A DNA stretch of 64,000 nt from Rotaria macrura (taxonomy: Eukaryota > Rotifera > Eurotatoria > Philodinida > Philodinidae), in assembly GCA_900239685.1 (NCBI GenBank), contig OENT01000612.1:6524-70523 (forward strand). Direction: 5' to 3'. The position numbers were made by a program, and so were the translations under genes. The notes under the pieces were generated by a model that was not told the DNA's origin, did not search any database, and saw only the letters and a program-made list of their open reading frames with translations. The number at the start of each line of letters is the position of its first letter. Position 1 is the first letter of the stretch. Positions 26,634 through 36,489 of the stretch are shown piece after piece.

Positions 26634-27222
26634 GCAGAGGTGGGCTCATCGGAGGTTTTTTAAGTCACAAGTGAAGTCAAGTCACTAAAAATAATTTCAC
26701 GTCAAGTCAAGTGAAGACAAGACAAGTCAGAATTCACAATGTTTTTAACCAAGTCAAGGCAAGTCATGGCAAGTAAAGTAAACCCATGCCAGGTCAAGTC
26801 ATGTCAAGTCAAGTCATATCAAGTCAAGTCAAGACTAGACAAGTGAGAATTCAATTTTTTTTTAACCAAGTCAAGTTAAGACAAGACAAGTCAGAATTCA
26901 AAATTATTTTAACCGAGTCAAGTCAGGTCAAGTCAGGTCAGGTCATGTCCAGTCCAGTCAGGTCCAGTCTAGTCAGGTCATGTCCAGTCCAGTCAGGTCA
27001 TGTCCAGTCTAGTCAGGTCATGTCCAGTCTAGTCAGGTCATGTCCAGTCTAGTCAGGTCATGTCCAGTCCAGTCAGGTCATGTCCAGTCCAGTCAGGTCA
27101 TGTCCAGTCCAGTCAGGTCATATCCAGTCCAGTCAGGTCAAGCCCAGCCAGGTCAAGTCAAGTCAGGCTTGACTTGACTTCGACTTGGCCTTTTTTGACT
27201 TCACTTGCGCAGCTCTGCTCGA
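26634..27222. repeat. AAGTC-word element with 20-bp tandem core
   Basis: The outer ends GCAGAGGTGGGC (26636 side) and GCGCAGCTCTGC (27209 side) are inverted copies of each other. The interior is built of AAGTC/AGTCA words. Between about 26940 and 27140 it becomes a near-perfect tandem array of GTCATGTCCAGTCCAGTCAG (20 bp, about ten copies). Serine/valine-rich open frames here (26786-27052, 27060-27242) are translations of the simple repeat, not genes. No clear target duplication is visible. Confidence 0.75.
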
Positions 27223-27439
27223 TAACCCATTTCAAACTCTGATGAAAATTCAGATCGGAGTTGAAATAAAAAGTCTAACATTGCAGTCGTCGAGTATTTG
27301 ATCGACCCCATTTCTGACCAATGGGAGCTCGGATCGAAAAAAATGATAACGGATTCAGATTCGCAGCCATCGATAACCTATTGCAGACTGTCATGAAAAT
27401 TTTGAATGGTACTGAATTAAGAAATCTAGGTTAGCAGGG

Positions 27440-27795
27440 TGAGAAGTCTTGGGCCAGATCAAATCGGAAGCGATGGGATTCTGTTGTCGGTATTGTTCGG
27501 ATTGAGAATGTCTCCGACAGAATCTGATGACTCGGTTTCGATGTGACTAGCGTATATTAGGTGTCGGTATCCGACGAATGACTTGAAGGAGCCGACTGGA
27601 TTCCGACCGTCGAATCTTGTCGGATCTGTTTTTCGGAAGTTATCGGAGCACGATAATCGGACTTTATCGGAAGTTGTAGGATCTGATCTGATCCAACCGG
27701 ATTCCGACCATAGAAATCCGATCGGATTCAATCGCCGGAATAGGTCGGATTGAGGAAGTGTCCGACAGAATCCGACTTCTCACTTTCGACCTGGG
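27440..27795. repeat. Second TCGGATTC-word element
   Basis: Filled with TCGGATTC/GAATCCGA and TCCGACAGAATC words and ends ...TTTCGACCTGGG at 27795, the inverse of the end at 24561. GTGAGAAGTC near 27441 also occurs, inverted, just inside the right end. Either it is a separate copy, or it is the right end of a 3.2-kb composite beginning at 24561; flanking target duplications do not support the composite. Confidence 0.65.
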
Positions 27796-28858
27796 CACTT
27801 ATGTGCAACTGTTTTTCGAAGAGCTGAAATAGCATTGTTTTCATCGATTAATTGCAGAAGACGAAGAATAAAGTGCACAATCTAAATGGAAGTGAAAGCG
27901 CACACCTTCATTGGTTGATGTTCGCTTGGTTTTTGAAGCAAACCATTGTAGACAGTGGTTTGAATAGTGATTAGATTGTGTGATTCGTCGACATCGTTTT
28001 TATTGAGTAGATGACGCTTTTCATTTTATTAACATTCGGTAGGAGTGATGAACAAAGATGTGGGTGCTTTTGAGGGTGTGTATTCAAAGAATAATCATAG
28101 CCACACTGATGAATACGCACAACCATAGCCCATCCAGACCCTGTGAGGACTTTGTACCTGAAGAGGTGCAAGAGTAAAAGACCATAAACTGATTAGTATT
28201 GGAATAGAGTATCTTCAGGGAGCCGTATAAGCGGTAAGAGTTCACTTGAAAGAAGTTCCCTCACTCATTAACAGCAGCACTTCTTTCCAAAGCTGAAGTA
28301 GGGAGTGTGTTTGAATCGTTCTGTGTGTATTTGAACATATTTATTCTTTAAATGCACACCAACATCCTCAGAAAGATCTGATATTTTGGATTTAGTTATT
28401 GTTTGACTAGACCTTTCATTTCAGATAGTTAAATCGGAAATCAAAATTTACTAGCAACCGGCTCCTAGTTAAGTTTCTAAATGATTCCACGGACCCTCTC
28501 TTAATATTCACTGAAATCAAGAATTTTGCAAGGTTCAGTCTCCAAAAAAAATGGATTGTCTGAGGGATGGACTTATGTGGCTTTGAAACGCCCACCGAAT
28601 AATAGAAACTTATGGGTGTGGTTGTGTCATCAGAGTGATCTGATCTTCATAAACACCTATCCCCTCAACAACACCTTCATTTGCAGCGCACGCGTAACCT
28701 TGTATTGAATATGACGCTTTGTGCAATGGAGTGAATTGGAACAAACGAGAAAAAAGAAAAGAAATTATGTAGATTCCTGGAAGAAATAAGAGTATAGGTG
28801 GATTTAGGGAATTGAGCAAATTTCCCAAACTGAAGCTTTGAAAATTGTCGCATCTATA
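27796..28858. other. Non-coding stretch before the GT32 exon
   Basis: No gene is supported. I looked for the GT32 N-terminal motif (IHQTWK-like) here on the plus strand and did not find it. Confidence 0.45.
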
Positions 28859-29477
28859 CATTGAGTTATTTGCTGGATTATTTATTCCATCATTTGTCCA
28901 TTATCGCTTTCCTATAGAAAAAGTAGATGCTTTTCGATATTTTCTGTTGTATCATTATAGTGGTATTTATATTGATATGGATAACGGTTGCTGCAAATCT
29001 CTGATTGAATTAGTACGTACTCCAGAACTTGTCGGCGCAACTGATATAGTCGCATTTCCAGAAACGAACCCGCTAGGAGTTACAAATGGTATTATGATTG
29101 CAACGGATAGGCACCCATTATTTGCTCAAATCATTGCAGCATTACTAAATTGGAATACTAATTTTATTATTAATTATTTTACAGTTTTACTTAGTGCAGG
29201 ACCATCATTTTTAACCATTCAAACTTATTTATATGTAAAAGACGATGGAAATGTATGGATAATCAAAAACAAAATTTATTCTATCAATTACCCATACAGT
29301 TTCATATGGCGCACAAGAGGTTTCACATGGCATGGATCCGATGCTGTTATTATATTGCTCATTTATAATAGTTCAAAAATAATTTTACGTGCATTATTAT
29401 TTCTTACACTTGTTTTGATCGTTTTAAGGATGTCCCGTTCATGTATAGTTCAGAAGACGTTTAAATGTGTTTATTAA
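28859..29477 (+). CDS. GT32 glycosyltransferase (Csg1/OCH1-like), C-terminal portion
   Basis: Matches the catalytic part of GT32 sugar transferases, such as the mannosyltransferases that act on inositol-phosphoceramide or initiate glycan chains in the Golgi. Visible motifs in order: FPIEKVDAFRYFLLYHYSG, then the metal-binding DMD within YIDMDNGC, then NPLGVTNGIMIATDRHPLF, SAGPSFLT, and TWHGSDA near the end. A hydrophobic C-terminal segment (about IILRALLFLTLVLIVLR) follows and fits a membrane anchor seen in this family. The stop is at 29475-29477. The upstream exon carrying the IHQTWK region is not visible, so the start given is only where family similarity begins. It may be a split gene with its signal-anchor exon near 23.2-23.6 kb, or a 5'-truncated copy. 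An animal with this family could have it by descent or transfer. Confidence 0.78.
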
Positions 29478-30714
29478 AAGCTAAAAAGACACAGAAACCG
29501 TTACTTCTACAACTTTCTACTGAGAAGTTCATATAATAAACTATGTGACGTACCCTTCTGATCCTAGATTTCGTGATATAAAAACGTATTTTATGTTGAT
29601 TTTTGGGATACCAATGAAAATTCTCCATTACGCCATCAAAGGTTGACTGTATGTCGTTGTTGATAGCAAATCAGTCGTACGAGTCACGTAAACTACGCGT
29701 GTTTAATTTTCTACATAGAAAGCGTTGATATTTCATCCAGGAGTGTAATAGTTTCGTTTGAGTTTATTGTGTATATGATGTTTAACCTTCCTTTAGCATT
29801 TGATTGATCTCCCCTTATAGATTGTCCTTGCTTCAATATCCTCCATTGTTCTTACTTTACTTTCTCTCCCTTGACTATGTATTCTTTTTTTTCATGCTCT
29901 ATTCTTCTTTGCCATGGTTGCATATGTAACCATATGGTTTTTGATGTGAAAGATACAACTGTATGATATGAAGATATCGAATTAAGTGTAACTGCACCAG
30001 TATTAACCTTCCTCCTATCAGAAATCGCCAGTGTAGGTGTGTCAATATTCAAATAATCGCTGATCTTGCAAGTGTTTAGGCGTAGGTTCACAAGAGACTA
30101 AAGTTATCCCAGTCTAACTTAGTTATGCAATTATACACAATTCTTTATCACTTTATAGTTCCTTTACTCCCTTTAATTCTTTTACTCCGTCTATTTCCTT
30201 TAGGTCTTGTACAATCATTAATCTCTTTTGCTCCCGTAAGAGCTTTAGTTCCTTAAACGTCTCCAATAATATTTCTGTTTTAAAGCCTCTTCTCTTTTAA
30301 GTAGGTGCTTGACTCATGTTTGTTACTCATCAGTATTCATTTTATTAGGAAATTAACTACACGGTGAAAGTTTTTAGTTCTATTTTTTAGAAAGTCGACT
30401 TTAATAACCAAAAGCATTTTTAAACTTGTGCTATTCATTGATCGAATTTTAAATGCTCATAAAGTGCTTGATTTTCTACAAAAATGATTGGCAATGAGAT
30501 TAGAAAATGAATAGAGAGTCAATGGAAAGTCAAACATGAAAGCAAACCTTTTGAAAAATGATTTGAACAATGACAGCTATGACGTCATTGTTCATTCATG
30601 CATATAAGTCAAACGATAACGATGTGCACTCATTATTTTCTTCTGCAACTGTAGTGAGTTGATGTATTAAATTTTATTAACCACCACGCCAGCCAATCCA
30701 TTTTTGAATGCATT
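29478..30714. other. Non-coding stretch
   Basis: No gene supported. It contains pyrimidine-rich strings (e.g. CTCCCTTTAATTCTTTTACTCC near 30170-30200), none of which I can assign to a function. Confidence 0.45.
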
Positions 30715-31020
30715 TAAATTAAAATTACTCCTTTATTATATTCGGCCAGTTGGTATCAATTGAATGTTTACGAATTGATGTCAATTAAAATTAATTACTT
30801 ATTTTATTTGATGCATTTGTGTGTTCAACGTTTATGAATTCATGTAAAGTAAAGTTATTCATTTATTTTATTGGATGTATTTGTATGAATTTATTCTTTA
30901 TGAATTTATTAAATATTATATTAAACATGTATTAATTTTATGTATACCGCAATACAATTTTTATGAAATTATTTGAATACAAATTAATTACTCATTTTAT
31001 TGCATGCATTTTCCTTTGAA
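30715..31020. repeat. Degenerate AT-rich tandem repeat
   Basis: Four or so units with a period of about 60-70 bp share words such as TTACTCATTTTATT and GGATGCATTTGT. Units are strongly diverged. No coding content. Confidence 0.5.
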
Positions 31021-31401
31021 AACATAAGGCCTTAGCAGGCATTCAAATTTCTGGAAAATGCTCCAGGCGCTAAACACAATGCGGAATTATATGAGTGCCC
31101 ACATGAATTCGAGGTCGACTTTCAAATTAAGAACTCAACTTTCTTATTTTTATCTTCTTGAATATAGTATTCTCAGGAAAGTAGAAATTCCTCTCAGAAA
31201 CCTTATCGGCACTCCTAGAATAGCGTGTTCTATACTCTATAACTTACTTGCTGTTTTACAGTGTAAAGCACTAATCACCCTGTCACTTCAGTATAGAATA
31301 AATCCATTAGTACCAATTGTGGCTTTGTTAGCTCTACATATGTATAGAACGAAAGAGACAAACAGTATCACTGTTGTTATGTAACTGTGGCGATGAAAAA
31401 G

Positions 31402-31474
31402 TGACCTTCGCGGGACTCCAACCCACACCCCCTGCTATCCGGGCAGCTGTCATAGCCAATTAGACTAGAAGGCG
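31402..31474 (-). tRNA. tRNA-like sequence, probably a pseudogene
   Basis: Reverse complement has a tRNA A-box (TAGTCTAATTGG), a D-arm, a four-pair anticodon stem with loop CCGGATA (would-be anticodon GGA), a T-arm with five pairs (GTGGG/CCCGC) and B-box GGTTGGAGTCC, followed by T-rich DNA. Faults: position 33 is C instead of T, the T-loop has G for C56, and the first two acceptor pairs fail. It could be a decayed tRNA or the head of a tRNA-derived SINE. Confidence 0.45.
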
Positions 31475-32382
31475 CATCTAAATCATCGTTTAGCGTTAGT
31501 GGGATTCAAAACCGACGCTAACAGGTTTTCATAATTTTTTCTAGTGCGAGCTTCTAGGAAGACGCATAAATCAAAAAGCTGAAAAAAATTTCTGGAATTA
31601 TATTTTTAGAGTGTAGAAAATGTATCATCTATATTTTTAACTTCCCATAACTCGTCTCTGAAATTTATACTTAGGCGCAGTATTGATGCATACAAATACG
31701 AAGCTAGTTTGAAAGAAGTGAATGTTTTATTATTCTTCCGAGTACGGATAAAAGTTTGGTCAATTTTCAGTGAGTGACAGCGTCTCAATGATACTCACTG
31801 ATGCGTTAAGCAGTGAAAATTTTAGTCCTTACAGTCAATAGAAGTGAGCATGATTGAATTTAGATTTGACGGCAAATGAATTGATGTTACCAGTATTAGA
31901 AAGCTACGCTACAGTCAGTTTTCTAGTGTTTTCATAATAACTGCATATCCACAGGTGTGAATGTGATAACGTGAAGAGACTGTGTGCTATAATATCAGGG
32001 ATGATGACTTTTTGCGTTTGTATGGATGTGTGACTGTAAGTGTACTAGTTTAAAATGTATAATTACCCAATCACATCTAACTTCCATACTCAATTCCAAC
32101 CATATATGATGAAAGGGTACATACATCTGCAAGCATGTATATATTCTCTAGAACACGTAGTTATATAGCAAGGTTCCTTGCTTTCATATTTTCAATGAAA
32201 ATATGCATTTGTACATATGCTGGTGCATAGTGCACTCAGTCCACATTAACGGAGAGGGAGGGAACAATTCATGTGCTAAGCAGAAGTTATAGGTGCAAAC
32301 TTGGAAAAAATTTCACTAAGGCCGTAGTAGAATTTCTTTTTCTTTTTCTAGAAAGAGATATGGTAAATAATTAGTTACGATA
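31475..32382. other. Non-coding stretch upstream of the LicD-like gene
   Basis: No gene recognised. A TTTCTTTTTCTTTTTCTAG pyrimidine tract lies about 35 bp before the LicD-like start, which could be an acceptor for a 5' untranslated intron. Confidence 0.4.
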
Positions 32383-33174
32383 ATGAATATGCCAGTGTCT
32401 TTTGCTGCATTAATTTATCGGTTACAAATATTTTTACTATCCGTAACATTTCACAAACGAAAGCTATCATCTCGTTTTATTCCTTGGTCAGTATTACTGT
32501 TTTCTGCAACATCAGTTTTGGTATTGGAATTATATTATCAATATGGTCATTGTACCGTTAGTCAAGAATACTCAACTAAAACTATCAAATTAACCCATAA
32601 AGTGATGGATATGTTAGAAAATTTATCCATACCCTATTGGCCTGATTGTCAATCATTGTTAAATGTACTAAGAAATGAGACATTCAATATTTGGGATCAT
32701 GATGTTGATTTATCTATTGAATGGCCTTTAATATCAAATGTTTTTCATTCAAAATTAAGTAACATTGATATATTGGTGAAAGAGATTAAAAAGTACGATT
32801 TTCAAGTTGCCTTTCTTCCAAATAGAAATTTATTGCAATTAACATTTCAAAATGATATTGCGAAATACAAATCGCACGTTGACATATGGTTATGGACTCG
32901 TAATTATTCACATGGTCATTACAGCAATAATTATGAAGATAAAAGAGATGAAAAAAAATTAGTTTTAGAACAAATTGATGCCAACATAAAATATAATTGT
33001 AGGTTATTATCTCATATTTACCCATTACAACCCTCCAGATGGTTGAACAGAAATATAATGATTCCATGTGATTCCCATACAATCTCATACAAAGAATACG
33101 GTGCATCTTATATGACATCTACTGTGTTTAGAGAAAATTGTAGGCATAATCTATTACTTGGTAGATGGATATGA
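32383..33174 (+). CDS. LicD/fukutin-related-like nucleotidyltransferase-fold protein
   Basis: Single-exon frame of 263 residues. A basic N-terminus precedes one hydrophobic segment at about residues 33-51 (IPWSVLLFSATSVLVLEL), a type II signal anchor that suggests Golgi/ER-lumen location. Then comes the LicD-family core: LENLSIPYWPDCQSLLNVLR, a spacer and IWDHDVDLSIEW, where the D-x-D pair (DHDVD) would bind metal. Later DIWLW and a C-terminal IPCDSHTISYKEYGASY fit the family pattern of a Pro-Cys followed by a YG-containing end. Known relatives transfer phosphocholine (LicD) or ribitol phosphate (FKRP, fukutin) onto glycans; the actual donor and acceptor here cannot be told. It is shorter than FKRP. 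It lies about 3 kb from the GT32 gene on the same strand, consistent with a glycan-modification theme but with no evidence of linkage. Confidence 0.7.
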   Translation: MNMPVSFAALIYRLQIFLLSVTFHKRKLSSRFIPWSVLLFSATSVLVLELYYQYGHCTVSQEYSTKTIKLTHKVMDMLENLSIPYWPDCQSLLNVLRNETFNIWDHDVDLSIEWPLISNVFHSKLSNIDILVKEIKKYDFQVAFLPNRNLLQLTFQNDIAKYKSHVDIWLWTRNYSHGHYSNNYEDKRDEKKLVLEQIDANIKYNCRLLSHIYPLQPSRWLNRNIMIPCDSHTISYKEYGASYMTSTVFRENCRHNLLLGRWI

Positions 33175-33579
33175 TAAAATTTAATCGGATACTGATTTCA
33201 TTAAAAAAATATGTTTTTCTAATATTTTGCTTCAAATAAATAACGATCATAGATGAATAAGAATAAAATATACAGGCAATGACCACTGATTGAATATTTC
33301 TTCTAACTTAAGTGTAACGAATTTTAATTGAAGATATAGCTTATATCTTCTATTCGAGATGATGTGAAGGGTAACGACTCGTAAAAGAGTGTGACGGTAT
33401 AAATAAGACCGTTGAATAGTACCCAAATAAGATAATTTATTAATACTTATTGTAAAACAAGCAAGAGACCAGCGCTCAGTTATAACAATTACACGTATGT
33501 ATCTTTTTCTTGAATAATCCCACAATGCCCTTTGTATATACGCACACACTAAGAGAGTTATATAGAAGCAGAGAGAGAG

Positions 33580-33947
33580 CCCAGTGAAAAATATTCACTG
33601 ATTTCAATCTGATTTTTCTGCACCATAATCAGAATTAAAATCGATTGATAATTTTGATTATCCTTGATCATAAGGTAACCATTACTTAATATTGTTACTT
33701 ATCCCATGTGAAATTTTCTGATTGAAATCGGATTATTCTGCAGCAAAATCGAAATTAATAATCGACTTGTAATCTTGATTTTATTGCAGAATGAAGCAAT
33801 TTCAATCGGAAAATTTCACATGGGATAAGTAACAATATTAAATAATGGTTACCTCATGATCAAGGATAATCAAAATTATCAATCGATTTTAATTCTGATT
33901 ATGGTGCAGAAAAATCAAATTGAAATCAGTGAATATTTTTCACTGGG
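33580..33947. mobile_element. Near-perfect foldback MITE
   Basis: Element of 368 bp starting CCCAGTGAAAAATATTCACT and ending ...CACTGGG, with two arms of about 165 bp that are almost exact reverse complements and a short central loop. It sits inside a GA-rich tract (GAGAGAGAG left, GGAGAGAG right), which obscures any target duplication. The arms contain repeated AATCAGAA/TTCTGATT and AATCGAT words. High arm identity suggests recent activity or gene conversion between arms. Confidence 0.8.
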
Positions 33948-34079
33948 ATGGAGAGAGTAGAGTAGAGAGACTAGCTAAAAAGAAAAGAGAAGAAAGAGAA
34001 AGAGTAAGCGTAAGAGATAGATGAGCTAGAGAGAAACAGAAGGAAGAGAGGATACGAAAACTACTATGTATCTCTCATG

Positions 34080-34360
34080 AATATTACGGGATGTCATTCG
34101 GAAGGACGTTCATCAGTTAACGTATGCTCAACTCAATGCATAGCAATATGTTACTGATCTGTGTCATAGAGAAGGACGTTCATTGATTATGGCTAATTCG
34201 ATTAACCTATTCTATCTACTTAATATGGTCCTTGACCGCGTGTCATGGAAAAGAATGTTCATCATTTGTTACGCGCACAGGTATCCTGTCTTGCTAAGGG
34301 AATATATAGATTACTCTTATATCATGTAAAAGGACATCGATCGTTTAATGCGACCTGAAT
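34080..34360. repeat. Degenerate 77-bp tandem repeat
   Basis: About four units spaced 75-79 bp, each with a GGAAGGACGTTCAT-like word (near 34100, 34173, 34252 and 34330). No coding content. Confidence 0.55.
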
Positions 34361-34904
34361 TTATCTTGTGATGTCAGAGTAATGTATTCTTGGCACATTA
34401 AGCCCATTTTCAGTAAAGAAGAGACGATAGATATATTTACTGTGAGTCATCATTCAAAACCATATTAAGAGAAATCTCTAGAAACATGAAATAAATTGAG
34501 ATTTTTCAATTAAGCCTACGATTGATTCGCTTTTCAACCATATGGTTATGCATAAAAATGAAATTAAATCAGCTATTTTGTTGCCAAGAAGAGTATGCAT
34601 CCGTTATCTACTTTTGTTCTTTTCAGGACTGCTTTCTTAGGATAAGAACTGTTGGCTTATGGCTTCAACTACTCTTTGACCCATTTGTCGTGAATATGTG
34701 TTAACGAAATGATTAGTATTAAAAATATTCAGAACCAATGTTCGAATTTTCTCTCTCACGATCCAGTAATTCTTGAGCACAATATAAAGATATATTTAAA
34801 TGGACAGTGGTAAAGATTTGCCCTCGAATGACTTTTGTATATTAGAGTGTTTCAAAAAAGTACTCTTTCATTATCAAAAATAATCTGTGCTCTCTAATCT
34901 CCAA
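34361..34904. other. Non-coding stretch
   Basis: No gene or repeat recognised. The short frame at 34522-34704 has no family resemblance. Confidence 0.4.
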
Positions 34905-35521
34905 TCTATATATATAATGTTCAGTGTCTGTCTGTATGTTTCTCTGTGTCGGAGGAAAGGTTAAAGATGAAAGTTTAAATGATAAGGATTCTAGAATTTC
35001 CTAGAGCTTAACAGATTTATACGCCGCTAACTGTCGATTTCTAGATTTTTCTCAAAATTTCAATGAGGAACTTATGAATAAGTTAAAGATCAGGGTTAAA
35101 GGTCGAAAGCTAAAAATGAAATCGGATGCTCCTATGTTCTTAAAAAGTTCTAGAAACATGTAGACTCTTCCAGAATGTTATAAAGGCATCAAGAATTTTA
35201 TGTAATCTCTGATAATGATAGGGCACTTACTCGAATTTTCTAGCACATCCTAAAACCTCCAATGACCATGTGCTATACATGATCGAGAATGTTTTCGAAG
35301 GCTCACGGATAGGTTTCAATGGTATAAAGCTATAATGAGATAAGATTACAAGGGTATACGGTTGCGCGAGTACAAGGTCATAACGTGGTAAGGCTACAAG
35401 GTTATAATCTATTTATATACAATCCGATCCGTTAGATTTTCTATTATTGGATCAAGGCTAAAGTACTGATAGGAAACTTTGCAGGAAAACCAGTCGTGCA
35501 GTATACACGGGATCTCGCTAG
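34905..35521 (+). mobile_element. Non-autonomous Helitron-like element
   Basis: Starts TCTATATATATAATG followed by GTGTCTGTCTGTATG, a 5' end typical of animal Helitrons, and ends CTAG at 35518-35521. A short hairpin, CGTG (35495-35498) with CACG (35506-35509), stands 12 bp before the 3' end. It lies between A (34904) and T (35522), the expected AT target, with no target duplication. At 617 bp it has no Rep/helicase frame. Confidence 0.72.
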
Positions 35522-35756
35522 TAAATATATAATGCTTTCAACGCAAGCCATATTGAGAAGAGCTTCTTGTAACATCTTATCATCGCAAATATGGAAAATG
35601 CTACAAGTGAAAATAAAAGCTTTTCGTTTGATACAATGAAATTGTTTTATTTATGCGTGAGTAATCTCTTCATTTTGATTATGAATTCTGTAAAATACAA
35701 TGACATGTAAAACTAGAAAATCTAAATGTTCGTGATGATCTGTGGAGCACATTTGA

Positions 35757-36028
35757 TCCAAGGTCGAGAGTTCTGACCATTGAATGTTGTCGTAACCGAT
35801 ACGATAATATGTCGGATTATGTCGGAAATAGTTGGTTTCTGCCTCGATCCGATCGGATTCTATCGGAACGAGCCCTAAATCCAGTGACCCGGAATCCGAC
35901 GAACATCTGACTGGGAAAGGATCCCATCGGATCCGGTCAGTTCCGACGAATGGATCTGATAGGATCGCATCGGACCATACAAAAGAAAGAGCAGGAACCA
36001 ATCGGATCAGATCGGATTTTCGACAGGT
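35757..36028. repeat. Third TCGGATTC-word element
   Basis: Starts near CCAAGGTCGAGAG and ends ...TTTTCGACAGGTG, a degenerate form of the CCCAGGTCGA terminal pair. The interior is made of TCGGATTC, GGATCC and TCCGAT words and closely follows the copy at 24561-24850, in the same orientation. The minus-strand frame at 35651-36001 is repeat translation. Confidence 0.65.
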
Positions 36029-36489
36029 GTCTACACAATATCAAGGTTTCATCAACCATTATTTCTACATATTTAAATAAGAAATAATTCGAGAGACAAT
36101 TCCAAATCCTAAAAATGGTACCTATGTTTTAACTGTACCGTTATATAAGACCAACATAGAAAAGCAGAAAACCTATCGTACGAGAAACGAATACTTCTAA
36201 CGTCGTCTCTCCCATCAACGATATCAATCAGAAGCGGCATCCCATCGAAACTCCGTCTTGAGCATTCCGTTTCCATAATACCGCAGACAAAAGAAAATAT
36301 TCTTATTTTTCGATATATCGCAAACATAGCGCTTTACGCGACAATCCCTCAACCCAACACAAAGCGAACAAAAGCTGATTTCATTTGATAAAAATTATAC
36401 CTGCATATGATATAAAATTCGCTTAAACTCCGTACTAAATATACTGGATTTCAATGCACCAAATTTATCGAAGCAGTGCATATTCAGTC

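Noticed and set aside
26940..27140. Regular repeat array as a possible CRISPR
   Set aside because: The units are contiguous tandem repeats without unique spacers, and the DNA is eukaryotic.
26786..27242. Ser/Val/Gln-rich open frames
   Set aside because: They are translations of a 20-bp tandem repeat, open only because the unit lacks stops.
24561..27795. Single 3.2-kb transposon with CCCAGGTCGA ends
   Set aside because: The ends match, but flanking sequences (GTTGATGTT and CACTTATGT) give no target duplication, and several unrelated elements lie between.
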